Source of the DNA: Thalassovita sp.
Lineage (GTDB): Bacteria; Pseudomonadota; Alphaproteobacteria; Rhodobacterales; Rhodobacteraceae
Reading direction: 5' to 3'
NCBI GenBank assembly: GCA_029212905.1
Contig: JARGPB010000005.1
Coordinates: forward strand, 1 to 64,000
Length of the DNA stretch: 64,000 nt
The notes beneath the pieces are model-generated. The model saw only the letters and a program-made list of their open reading frames with translations, searched no databases and was not told the origin of the DNA. Positions 56,806 through 64,000 of the stretch are shown in pieces. A program made the position numbers and the translations under genes. Within the stretch, counting starts at the first letter, position 1; each line of letters opens with the position of its first letter.

Positions 56806-57149
56806 TCAGGCCTCCGTCTCCGGGCACAGCCATTGTGCCGGAACATCCGTTTTAACTGTCTGCAAAACCGGGACGGCTTGTCTGGCCGGCCCGCGCGCTC
56901 CTCCCGCGCTTATACGGCTGCCCCCAAATCCGCAACCAAAACGCCCCCAATACCCAGGGATTCAGTTGTCCCAGGTGGGAAACTGTCCGAATTGCGCACC
57001 AGAACAGGCCCCGCTCTCCTCTTGCCTCGATTTCTCAGGGGCATCCGGGGTGAATGCGCAAAGCGCAGAGGGGCGCAGCCCCTTCCCCCCGAGGGGATGG
57101 CCAAAGGCCAAACCCGAGACATCCAGAGCGCCAAAGGCGCCCCTTTGGA
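56806..57149. other. 344-bp intergenic region with short GC-rich hairpins
   Basis: The left part is the SulP promoter region. The right part (about 57060-57148) is a run of small palindromes: GGGGCGCAGCCCC, GGCCAAAGGCC and CCAAAGG/CCTTTGG, downstream of map on its strand. They may end or stabilise the map transcript, but none has a clear U-tract. No gene is apparent. Confidence 0.5.
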
Positions 57150-57989
57150 TCAAGCCTGATAGGTCGGGTGGAACGTTCCTGCGGGCGAAAGGGTGAAGAT
57201 CTCGAACCCATCCGCCGTCACACCGATCGAGTGTTCGAACTGCGCGGACAGGGATTTGTCCCGCGTCACGGCGGTCCAGTCATCGGCCAGAACCTTGGTT
57301 TCAGCACGGCCCAGATTCACCATGGGCTCGATCGTAAAGAACATGCCCTCTTCCAGCACGGGGCCAGTGCCCGGACGGCCATAGTGCAGCACGTTAGGCG
57401 GCGCATGGAACACCCGCCCCAACCCGTGACCACAAAAATCACGCACGACGCTCATGCGGTGGCCTTCGACATAGGCCTGGATCGCGTGACCAATGTCACC
57501 GAACGTGTTGCCCGGTTTGACCATCTCGATGCCTTTGAACAGCGCATCATGAGTCACTTGAATCAAGCGCTCGGCCTTGCGCGACAGTTTCCCGGCCACA
57601 TACATCCGCGAGGTATCCCCGAACCAGCCGTCAGCAATCACCGTCACGTCGATATTCAGAATATCGCCGTCTTTCAGTTTCTTTTCACCGGGGATGCCGT
57701 GGCAGACCACATGGTTGATGCTGATACAGCTGGCGTGCTTATAGCCCTTGTAGCCGATCGTGGCGGATTTCGTGCCTTTCTCGATCACCTTTTGCTCGAT
57801 GATCTCGTCAATCTTGGCCGAGGTCTGCCCCGGAAAGACGTGCTCGGCGATTTCGTCCAGGATTTCGGCGGCAATGCGGCCAGCCTTGTGCATCCCGGCA
57901 AAATTCGCCGCTTCGTGGATACGGATTCCCTCGCGGGTCACGCGGCCATCGTGCTTGTCTTTCAACAGTCTTCTCCGTCGCAGGATCAT
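57150..57989 (-). CDS. map: Type I methionine aminopeptidase
   Basis: Removes the initiator methionine from nascent proteins with a dinuclear metal site. The 279-residue protein has the ligand pattern: LNIDVTVIADGWFGDTSRMY (two Asp), GHGLGRVFHAPP (His), TIEPMVNLG (Glu), and SAQFEHSIGVT (second Glu). The CHGIPG loop with the substrate-site His precedes it. The start at 57989 (MILRRRRLLKDK) gives an unusually basic first ten residues; no better start with a strong ribosome-binding site is visible. It is 43 bp downstream of sfsA and likely cotranscribed. Confidence 0.94.
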   Translation of the reverse strand: MILRRRRLLKDKHDGRVTREGIRIHEAANFAGMHKAGRIAAEILDEIAEHVFPGQTSAKIDEIIEQKVIEKGTKSATIGYKGYKHASCISINHVVCHGIPGEKKLKDGDILNIDVTVIADGWFGDTSRMYVAGKLSRKAERLIQVTHDALFKGIEMVKPGNTFGDIGHAIQAYVEGHRMSVVRDFCGHGLGRVFHAPPNVLHYGRPGTGPVLEEGMFFTIEPMVNLGRAETKVLADDWTAVTRDKSLSAQFEHSIGVTADGFEIFTLSPAGTFHPTYQA

Positions 57990-58032
57990 TTTCTTTGGTT
58001 CTAGCGTGATTTGAGGACAAGGGCCAGTGCGG

Positions 58033-58725
58033 CTAAAGCGGCGCGGCCAGATCAATGCCCTCGGGGGTAATATGGGTGCCGAACACCAGCGTTTCCACCC
58101 CGACAGCGCGGGCCTGTTCATAGGCGGCGGCATAGGCGGGGTCGATATCGGCAGCCAACTGAAAAGCGGTGCAATCGGTGCGCTGCACCAGATAGAGCAT
58201 CACCGCACGGTGCCCCTGTTCGGCCATCTGCGCCAGGTCGCCCAGGTGCTTGGTGCCGCGGGCGGTCACGCTATCGGGAAATTCAGCCAGACCGGGCTGA
58301 CGGCAAAGTGTGACGCTTTTGACCTCGACATAGGTATCGGGGCGGTTCGCGCCGGTCAGCAGAAAATCAATCCGGCTGTTGGTGCCGTATTTGACCTCGG
58401 GGCGGACGGTATCGTACCCGACAAGGCCCGGCACCTGGTCCGCCTCGAGCGCGGCACGCAGGGCGCGGTTGGGCACCGAAGTATCGACCCCCGTGAAATG
58501 CCCGTCGGCGTGTTCGATCAGGCGCCAGCCGAATTTCAGCTTTTTCTTGGGGTCATCATTGGGTTCCAGCCAGACTTTGATCCCGGGCTCGGACAGCCCC
58601 ATCATGGAACCGGGATTGGCACAATGAGCGGTGATTTCCCGCCCGTCCTCCAGCCGACAATCGGCCAGAAACCGCTTATATCGGCGGATCAACGTGGCGG
58701 GCACAAGAGGGGTAGGAAAGCGCAT
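58033..58725 (-). CDS. sfsA: SfsA family protein (sugar fermentation stimulation homologue)
   Basis: A 230-residue protein with an N-terminal OB-like part and a C-terminal nuclease-like fold: RFLADCRLEDGREITAHCANPGSMMGL, DFLLTGANRPDTYVEVKSVTL with the Asp/Glu-x-Lys nuclease-like triad, FPDSVTARGTKHLGDL. The cellular role is not settled; E. coli SfsA was named for maltose metabolism. It is divergent from the MoCF-domain gene with 52 bp between starts. Confidence 0.92.
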   Translation of the reverse strand: MRFPTPLVPATLIRRYKRFLADCRLEDGREITAHCANPGSMMGLSEPGIKVWLEPNDDPKKKLKFGWRLIEHADGHFTGVDTSVPNRALRAALEADQVPGLVGYDTVRPEVKYGTNSRIDFLLTGANRPDTYVEVKSVTLCRQPGLAEFPDSVTARGTKHLGDLAQMAEQGHRAVMLYLVQRTDCTAFQLAADIDPAYAAAYEQARAVGVETLVFGTHITPEGIDLAAPL

Positions 58726-58777
58726 AACCCGCGCCTATACCGGAGTGGGAGTTTTCGCAAGAACGAGGGAGGCCGCA

Positions 58778-59497
58778 ATGACAAATCCGACCGCCGCAAT
58801 GCTGGTCATCGGGGATGAGATCCTGTCGGGCCGGACGCGGGACAGCAACATGCACCATCTGGCGCGCGAGCTGACACGCACGGGCATCACACTGGGCGAA
58901 GTGCGCGTTGTCTCGGACGAGGCAGAGCCCATCGTGCAGGCCGTGCGCGCGCTGTCTGCGCGGTATGACAACGTGTTTACCTCGGGGGGGATCGGGCCGA
59001 CGCATGACGACATCACCGCCGAATGCGTGGCGCAGGCGTTTGACACGCCGATCAGCATCCGAGACGATGCGCGCGCCCTGCTGGCGGCGCATTACCAACG
59101 CACCGGCGCCGAGCTGAACGAGGCACGCCTGCGTATGGCGCGCATCCCGGACGGGGCCTCGTTGATCGACAACCCTGTGTCGGTCGCGCCCGGATTCACC
59201 ATCGGCAATGTCCACGTGATGGCCGGTGTTCCCGCCGTATTCGAGGCCATGGTCGCCAGCGTCCTGCCCACTCTGACCGGGGGCGACCCGCTGATGTCGC
59301 AAAGCCTGCGGATCGAACGGGGCGAGGGCGAAATCGCGGGGCCGTTATCCAAGCTGGCGGATGATTTCCCGTCCCTGTCCATCGGGTCATATCCGTTTCA
59401 AAACAATGGGGTATATGGCGCCAACATCGTGATTCGCGGCCATGACGGCGCGCAGATTGATGCCGCCATGACCCGCCTGTCGGAGATGTTTGCATGA
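58778..59497 (+). CDS. CinA-type molybdopterin-binding (MoCF) domain protein
   Basis: A 239-residue protein that is only the N-terminal MoCF-like domain of competence/damage-inducible protein A: IGDEILSGRTRDSNMHHLARELTRTG, VFTSGGIGPTHDDITAE and NPVSVAPGF. The C-terminal PncC (nicotinamide nucleotide amidase) half of full-length CinA (about 410 residues) is missing. In the family this N-terminal domain hydrolyses ADP-ribose-type nucleotides. GAGGGAGG precedes the ATG. It is coupled to the GNAT gene by a 4-bp overlap. Confidence 0.9.
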   Translation: MTNPTAAMLVIGDEILSGRTRDSNMHHLARELTRTGITLGEVRVVSDEAEPIVQAVRALSARYDNVFTSGGIGPTHDDITAECVAQAFDTPISIRDDARALLAAHYQRTGAELNEARLRMARIPDGASLIDNPVSVAPGFTIGNVHVMAGVPAVFEAMVASVLPTLTGGDPLMSQSLRIERGEGEIAGPLSKLADDFPSLSIGSYPFQNNGVYGANIVIRGHDGAQIDAAMTRLSEMFA

Positions 59498-60225
59498 GCC
59501 TTCCTGATGCAGAGAAACTCTATGATGTGATTGATGGCACATGGCCTGCTGCTGCGGTGCGTGCTCAGGGGCCGTGGTTGATCCGCGAGGGAAAAAACGG
59601 GGGCCAGCGCGTGTGCGCCGCCACCGCGACACAGCCGGTCACGGCTGACGACCTGCCAGCCGCCGAAGCCGCAATGCAGGCGCTGAACCAGCCCCGCCTG
59701 TTTCAGGTGCGCGACGACCAGAACGCGCTGGACCAGACACTGGAAGACCACGGCTATGCGGTCGTCGACCCGGTCAATATGTGGGTCGCGCCCGTTGACG
59801 ACATCGCCACACAGTTTCCGCCGCCCGTCACCGCCTTTGCCGTCTGGGAGCCTCTGGCGATCCAGATCGACACATGGGCCAAGGGTGACATCGGACCGGG
59901 CCGTATCGCCGTAATGGAGCGCGCGCCGCAACCCAAAACCGCCCTGCTGGGCCGACTGAACGACAGCCCCGCCGGTTGCGCCTATGTCGGTGTTCATCAG
60001 GACACGGCCATGCTGCATGCGATGTATGTGCTGCCGCACCAACGCAAACAGGGCATGGCCCGCTGGTTCATACGTCTGGCGGGATTCTGGGCGCGCGATA
60101 ACGGCGCAAAATTCCTGTCTGTCGTCTGCACACAAGACAACGCCGCCGCGAATGCTCTATATTCAGAACTTGGAATGACCCTTGTTGGTCAGTACCATTA
60201 TCGCAAACACAAAGAAGATATTTGA
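59494..60225 (+). CDS. GNAT family N-acetyltransferase
   Basis: A 243-residue acetyltransferase with the acetyl-CoA-binding core at the C-terminal half: VHQDTAMLHAMYVLPHQRKQGMARWFIRLAGFWA contains the Q/RxxGxG/A motif (QRKQGMA) near 188. DNAAANALYSELGMTLVGQYHYR is the last GNAT motif. The N-terminal half (about 1-120) is a divergent extra domain with no clear assignment. Substrate unknown. Confidence 0.87.
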   Translation: MSLPDAEKLYDVIDGTWPAAAVRAQGPWLIREGKNGGQRVCAATATQPVTADDLPAAEAAMQALNQPRLFQVRDDQNALDQTLEDHGYAVVDPVNMWVAPVDDIATQFPPPVTAFAVWEPLAIQIDTWAKGDIGPGRIAVMERAPQPKTALLGRLNDSPAGCAYVGVHQDTAMLHAMYVLPHQRKQGMARWFIRLAGFWARDNGAKFLSVVCTQDNAAANALYSELGMTLVGQYHYRKHKEDI

Positions 60226-60226
60226 G

Positions 60227-60799
60227 ATGAGCAAAACTGACCTGCCGACCGCCCTGAACCTGCCGCCCGTCGATCCGCTGCCTGAAAAGACGGCCAAGTA
60301 TTTCGACATCTGCCAGGAAAAGCTGGGGCTGGTGCCCAACGTGCTGAAGGCGCACGCCTTTGACATCGACAAGCTGAACACTTTTGCGGCGCTGTATAAC
60401 GACCTGATGCTGGCCGACAGCGGACTGACCAAGCTGGAACGCGAGATGATTTCGGTCACGGTGTCGTCGGAAAACAAGTGCTATTACTGCCTGACCGCCC
60501 ATGGCGCGGCCGTGCGGGAACTGTCGGGCGATCCGATGCTGGGCGAAGCGCTGGTGATGAACTATCGCGCTGCCAAAATCACGCCGAAACAACGCGCCAT
60601 GCTGGATTTCGCCGTGCTGATGACCAAGGCCAGCGCCACAATCGAGGAAACCGACCGCCAGGCCCTGCGCGATGCGGGCTGGACCGATCGGGACATCTGG
60701 GACATCGCCAATGTTGCGGCGTTTTACAACATGACGAACCGCGTGGCCTCGGCCTTGGATATGCGCCCCAATGACGAGTATCACGCCTCGTTCCGCTGA
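60227..60799 (+). CDS. AhpD-like peroxidase-related protein (carboxymuconolactone decarboxylase fold)
   Basis: A 190-residue alkylhydroperoxidase-type protein. The redox motif is Cys85-Tyr-Tyr-Cys88 with His92 three residues on, the CxxCxxxH pattern of AhpD, preceded by EREMISVTVSSENKCYYC. The C-terminal half carries the helix DFAVLMTKASATIEE. It is the group often annotated as peroxidase-related. Its start overlaps the GNAT gene stop region by one base and the OmpA-family gene follows directly, so three or four genes form one unit. Confidence 0.9.
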   Translation: MSKTDLPTALNLPPVDPLPEKTAKYFDICQEKLGLVPNVLKAHAFDIDKLNTFAALYNDLMLADSGLTKLEREMISVTVSSENKCYYCLTAHGAAVRELSGDPMLGEALVMNYRAAKITPKQRAMLDFAVLMTKASATIEETDRQALRDAGWTDRDIWDIANVAAFYNMTNRVASALDMRPNDEYHASFR

Positions 60800-61728
60800 T
60801 GCTGAGCCGGGTCCTTCTCTGGGTCCCTGCCCTGATCTGGGCGGGGGCGGCACATGCCCTGACGCTGGAACTTCCGGCGGCGGCAAAGGCGCTGGCAGAT
60901 CAGTCGGCGCAGGCCGACAGCTATGAGCTGCCGCTGGGCCCCTTTGCCGATGGTGCCGTCCCCAGCCTGCCGTTAGAGGGCGCGGTGTCCCGGCAAAGCT
61001 GGCAAATCGGTGCGCAGGGGCTGACCTCGCTTCAGCTGTTCGCGCCGCTCCGAGAGCAGCTGATCGCCGATGGCTATGACGTGCTGTACGAATGCAGCGG
61101 TGCCGAATGCGGCGGGTTCGATTTCCGGTTCTCGACCGAGGTCCTGCCCGCCCCCGACATGCATGTCGATCTGACCGATTTCCGGTTCCTGTCCGCCCGC
61201 AAAGGCGACGACGATCACCTGAGCCTGCTGGTTAGCCGCACCGACAACGCCGGTTTCTTGCAACTGGTACGCGTCTCGGCCGGGACCGAGACACCAACCG
61301 ATGTGTCCCCGGTCGACGTCGCCCAGATCGCGCCGGTATCAGAGGGCGCGGCCCCGTTAACCGAAACCCTGACCAGCCTGGGGCGCGCCGTTTTGGACGA
61401 CCTGACCTTCGAGACCGGCTCGTCCGCGTTAGGCACCGGGCCGTTTGGGTCGCTCGACGTGCTGGCGGCATTCCTGCGGGCGGATTCGGAGCGCCGGGTC
61501 GCTTTGGTGGGCCACACCGATGCTGTGGGCGCGCTGGAAAATAACGTGGCGCTGTCCAAACGCCGCGCCGCCGCGGTGCTTGAACGGCTGGTCAGTGAAT
61601 ACAGCATCCCCCGCGCGCAGCTTGAGGCCGAGGGGATGGGCTATCTGTCGCCCATTGCCCCCAACCAGACGGATGCCGGTCGCGAGGCGAACCGCCGGGT
61701 CGAAGTGATTTTGCTGAACACGCAATAA
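60799..61728 (+). CDS. OmpA family outer-membrane/periplasmic protein
   Basis: A 309-residue protein with a signal peptide (1-21, AGAAHA before Leu-Thr) and a C-terminal OmpA-like peptidoglycan-binding domain (about 190-305): GHTDAVGALENNVALSKRRAAAV is the signature, with the Asp and Arg that hold diaminopimelate. The N-terminal 170 residues, with a Cys-Ser-Gly-Ala-Glu-Cys motif (residues near 99-104) that may form a disulfide, are not recognised. There is no beta-barrel. It is closed by the convergent glycerate kinase gene, 6 bp away. Confidence 0.86.
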   Translation: MLSRVLLWVPALIWAGAAHALTLELPAAAKALADQSAQADSYELPLGPFADGAVPSLPLEGAVSRQSWQIGAQGLTSLQLFAPLREQLIADGYDVLYECSGAECGGFDFRFSTEVLPAPDMHVDLTDFRFLSARKGDDDHLSLLVSRTDNAGFLQLVRVSAGTETPTDVSPVDVAQIAPVSEGAAPLTETLTSLGRAVLDDLTFETGSSALGTGPFGSLDVLAAFLRADSERRVALVGHTDAVGALENNVALSKRRAAAVLERLVSEYSIPRAQLEAEGMGYLSPIAPNQTDAGREANRRVEVILLNTQ

Positions 61729-61734
61729 CGTCGG

Positions 61735-62994
61735 TTAGCTGCGAATCAGGATCGCGCGGAAATCATTCACATTGGTTCCGGTAGGGCCTGGGACGAACAA
61801 CCCTCCGCACGCCTCAAACGCGGTCCAGGCATCATTGCGGGCCAAGGCCTCGGCCGGATCGCACCCCGCCTGCCGCATTGCGCCGGCGGTCTGCCCATCG
61901 GCAAAGGCCCCCGCGTTATCCTCGGATCCGTCGATACCGTCCGTATCCGCAGCCAGCGCGGTAATACCGGGGGCGCCGTCGATCTCCAGCGCCAGCGACA
62001 ACAGGAATTCGCTGTTGCGCCCCCCCTTGCCCGCGCCGCGCAAGGTGACAGTGGTTTCCCCCCCCGACAGCAAAACAACCGGCGGCACAAAGGGGCGCGC
62101 CCTGGTGGCAACCTCGCGCGCCATAGCCGCGTGAACCTTGGCAACTTCGCGGGCCTCGCCCTCGATTGCGTCAGACAGAATCGCCGGGGTGATCCCATGC
62201 TGTGCAGCCAGGCCTGCGGCCGCCTCCAGCGATTTCGCAGCCGAGGCAATGACATGCACCTCGTTCCTCGCAAACCGAGGATCATCGGGCAAGGGCGCGT
62301 CCTCGGGGGCCTCGGACAGATAGGCCGCGATCGAGACAGGCAAGTCGATCCCGTAATCACGCACGGCAGCCAATGCCTCGGCCCGGCCCACCGCATCCGG
62401 CACAGTCGGCCCCGAGGCCACCTGCGCCGGATCATCCCCAGGGACATCCGACACGATCAGGCTCACCACTCGAGCAGGATACGCGGCCGCGGCCAACCGC
62501 CCGCCCTTGATCCGGCTGACCTGCTTTCGCACAGCGTTCATCGCGCCAATCGGTGCCCCGCTGGCCAATAGCGCCTGGTTCAGGGCCACCTCATCTTCGA
62601 ATCCCAACCCAGTGGCCGGAGCCGCCAACAAGGCAGACCCCCCGCCACAGACCAAAGCCACCACCAAATCATCCGCCGTCAGATCCGCCACAGCAGCAAA
62701 CAACGCCTCGGAGGCGACAACCCCAGCAGCATCAGGCACCGGATGCGCGGCCTCCAATACCTTTACACTCTCGCAAGGACAGGCATAGCCATACCGCGTC
62801 ACCACCACCCCTTCGACCGGGCCGTCCCACAAATCCTCGAAAGCGGCGGCCAGCTGCGCCGCCCCCTTGCCAGCGCCGACGACAACGACACGCCCCTTCG
62901 GCCGCACGGGCAGATACTCCGCCAGAGCTTTCTTTGGGTCCGCCGCCCGAATAGCAGCGCTGAACATCTGCGTCAGAATTTCCTGGTCCGTCAT
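61735..62994 (-). CDS. Glycerate kinase type 2 (DUF4147/MOFRL family)
   Basis: Phosphorylates D-glycerate to 2- or 3-phosphoglycerate. The 419-residue protein has the N-terminal domain with VVGAGKGAAQLAAAFED, CGGGSALLAAPATGL (glycine-rich active-site segment), MNAVRKQVSRIKGG and SDVPGDDPAQVASGPT, and the C-terminal MOFRL part with LLSGGETTVTLRG, GGRNSEFLLSLAL and ADTDGIDGSEDNAGAF. Older annotations call the same group hydroxypyruvate reductase (TtuD). A role in serine-cycle or glyoxylate-derived glycerate use is plausible in this lineage. Confidence 0.92.
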   Translation of the reverse strand: MTDQEILTQMFSAAIRAADPKKALAEYLPVRPKGRVVVVGAGKGAAQLAAAFEDLWDGPVEGVVVTRYGYACPCESVKVLEAAHPVPDAAGVVASEALFAAVADLTADDLVVALVCGGGSALLAAPATGLGFEDEVALNQALLASGAPIGAMNAVRKQVSRIKGGRLAAAAYPARVVSLIVSDVPGDDPAQVASGPTVPDAVGRAEALAAVRDYGIDLPVSIAAYLSEAPEDAPLPDDPRFARNEVHVIASAAKSLEAAAGLAAQHGITPAILSDAIEGEAREVAKVHAAMAREVATRARPFVPPVVLLSGGETTVTLRGAGKGGRNSEFLLSLALEIDGAPGITALAADTDGIDGSEDNAGAFADGQTAGAMRQAGCDPAEALARNDAWTAFEACGGLFVPGPTGTNVNDFRAILIRS

Positions 62995-63094
62995 TTCCGC
63001 CTCACCCTAGCCTTTTCCCAACAGGACAACGCGAGACCAGAAACCACAAGCCCCTTTGGGCCGCGGCGCGCCCTTGATGATAGATGCCTCCGGC

Positions 63095-63118
63095 GGGAGT
63101 ATTTTGCGCAAGATGAAA
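63095..63118 (+). repeat. Dispersed intergenic repeat, copy 3
   Basis: GGGAGTATTTTGCGCAAGATGAAA, plus orientation, preceded by CCTCCGGC. It faces copy 4 sixteen bases away, so the two can form a hairpin of about 24 bp with mismatches. Confidence 0.75.
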
Positions 63119-63134
63119 AAACGGGCGCCTTTCC

Positions 63135-63158
63135 TTTCATCTTGCAAAAAATACTCAC
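63135..63158 (-). repeat. Dispersed intergenic repeat, copy 4
   Basis: TTTCATCTTGCAAAAAATACTCAC, minus orientation of the same unit; the following TTCGCGACGGCAGA matches the sequence flanking copy 2 (TGCGCAACGGCGCA) in outline. Confidence 0.75.
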
Positions 63159-63198
63159 TTCGCGACGGCAGACTGGCGTGAAACGCTTGGTCGGGCAC

Positions 63199-63230
63199 CT
63201 GGACCTATCAAACTGTGTAACTGGACCTAT
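63199..63230 (+). promoter_or_regulatory. Direct-repeat operator of tpa (TauR/MocR type)
   Basis: CTGGACCTAT occurs twice, at 63199-63208 and 63221-63230, 22 bp start to start (two helical turns), about 80 bp upstream of the tpa start. MocR-family activators bind direct repeats of this sort; from memory TauR of Rhodobacter capsulatus recognises repeats of CTGGAC-type sequence before tpa. The tauR gene itself is not in the window. Confidence 0.6.
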
Positions 63231-63310
63231 CTCTTTGCCCTGTGCCTGTGTGTAATGGGTTCAACAGGGCCGCGCCGGTTGGCGGGTCTATACCCCTATT
63301 TGATGGAGCT

Positions 63311-64000
63311 ATGATCATGATGGATGGCATGCTTGAGAACGATATTCAGGCCGTAGTGGACGCGGATCGCGCGCATATCTGGCATCACCTGACGCAGCAC
63401 AAACCCTTTGAGACAGCAGATCCGCGGATCATCATCGAAGGTAAGGGCATGCGCGTTTGGGACCAGAACGGCAAGGAGTATCTGGATGCCGTCTCGGGCG
63501 GGGTTTGGACAGTGAACGTGGGCTATGGCCGCGAACAGATCGCTGACGCGGTGCGCGACCAGCTGGTGAAGCTGTGTTACTTCGCGCAATCGGCCGGATC
63601 GGTTGCCGGGTCGCAATTCGCGGAGAAGCTGATCTCGAAAATGCCGGGGATGAGCCGGGTCTATACCACCAATTCCGGGTCCGAAGCGAATGAGAAGGCG
63701 TTCAAGATGATCCGCCAGATCGCGCATAAGAAATATGGCGGCGAGAAGTACAAGATCCTCTATCGCGACCGGGATTATCACGGCGGGACGCTGGCCACGA
63801 TGTCCGCGGGCGGCCAAGACGAGCGCAACATGCAGTACGGACCCTTTGCGCCGGGATTTGTCCGCGTGCCGCACTGCATGGAGTACCGCAAAGACGAACT
63901 GGGGCTGGGCCACCTGTCGGGCCGCGAGTTTGGCATTGCCGCTGCCAACCTGATCGAAGAGGTCATTCTGCGTGAAGGCCCCGAGACTGTCGGCGGGTTG
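63311..64000 (+). CDS. tpa: Taurine:pyruvate aminotransferase, 5' part (truncated by window end)
   Basis: The reading frame stays open to the last base, giving 230 residues of a class III PLP-dependent aminotransferase. The N terminus matches taurine:pyruvate aminotransferase closely in style (DADRAHIWHHLTQHKPFETADP, LDAVSGGVWTVNVGYGREQIA), followed by the cofactor-binding NSGSEANEKAFKM and RDRDYHGGT. The enzyme converts taurine and pyruvate to sulfoacetaldehyde and alanine. The PLP lysine lies beyond the window. Starts at 63311 or 63317 are possible; GGAG is 2 or 8 bp away. The direct repeat at 63199-63230 supports taurine control. Confidence 0.9.
   Translation, partial: MIMMDGMLENDIQAVVDADRAHIWHHLTQHKPFETADPRIIIEGKGMRVWDQNGKEYLDAVSGGVWTVNVGYGREQIADAVRDQLVKLCYFAQSAGSVAGSQFAEKLISKMPGMSRVYTTNSGSEANEKAFKMIRQIAHKKYGGEKYKILYRDRDYHGGTLATMSAGGQDERNMQYGPFAPGFVRVPHCMEYRKDELGLGHLSGREFGIAAANLIEEVILREGPETVGGL

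Larger units (their letters stand above)
62995..63310. other. Intergenic region with inverted repeat pair and tpa control region
   Basis: 316 bp between the divergent glycerate kinase and tpa genes. Left part: two copies of the dispersed repeat facing each other (63095-63118 and 63135-63158), which can pair as one long imperfect hairpin. Right part: the direct-repeat operator and promoter of tpa. I see no gene in it. Confidence 0.6.

Noticed and set aside
55318..58004. Plus-strand frames opposite sulP and map
   Set aside because: Shadow frames rich in His, Gln and Arg; the minus-strand genes explain the sequence.

Overview
The window is a GC-rich stretch of ordinary chromosome from an alphaproteobacterium of the Rhodobacterales, most likely the roseobacter group. 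The case rests on gene content and style: a DinB with an N-terminal zinc ribbon, a zinc-ligand-poor 41-residue L36, a PuuD-type urate hydroxylase, a class I PHA synthase, a split lysine-degrading saccharopine pathway, and a taurine:pyruvate aminotransferase preceded by a MocR-style direct-repeat operator. About 63 protein genes and one tRNA are densely packed. I see no prophage, insertion sequence, rRNA or CRISPR array.

Left part (1-14.2 kb): msrQ-msrP periplasmic methionine sulfoxide repair, a membrane-anchored FMN glutamate-synthase-like protein, a secreted DUF302 protein, a divergent NmrA-type reductase/HxlR regulator pair, clpB behind a probable heat-shock promoter, pyrF, a NUDIX hydrolase diverging from dinB, an N-formylglutamate amidohydrolase, tRNA-Val(GAC), rpmJ and phaC. 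The first 280 bases are AT-rich and hold two DnaA-box-like 9-mers.

Middle part (14.2-37.5 kb): a secreted protein with a degenerate caspase-like domain and two peptidoglycan-binding domains. Next is an eight-gene leftward operon holding a complete branched-chain-type ABC importer, a 75-residue membrane protein and two different CoA ligases. A hybrid histidine kinase and OmpR-type regulator diverge from it, and the shared promoter region carries a perfect 10-bp tandem direct repeat. Then come a saccharopine pathway cluster with a SemiSWEET-like membrane protein between its two enzymes, rmuC-mutL, and puuD with a divergent LysR regulator.

Right part (37.5-64 kb): a rhodanese, a leishmanolysin-like metalloprotease without a signal peptide but with a C-terminal Asp-Leu-Phe-Ala end, glnK-amtB, a class A penicillin-binding protein, mlaA-mlaC, and a two-gene type I exporter without a neighbouring substrate. 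A five-gene run (RidA, GDPD, GNAT, pterin dehydratase, MscS) follows, then peroxiredoxin, a ferredoxin-reductase-like flavoprotein with rsmD, a Usp-SulP operon, map, sfsA, a CinA-type MoCF protein, two more enzymes, an OmpA-family protein, a glycerate kinase and the 5' part of tpa. A short intergenic repeat (about 24 bp, core GAGTATT...GCAAGATGAAA) occurs four times in this part.

The most promising leads are the dual-ligase ABC operon with its two-component system, the possible metalloprotease/type I exporter pairing, the pseudo-caspase cell-wall protein, and the lysine/SemiSWEET cluster.
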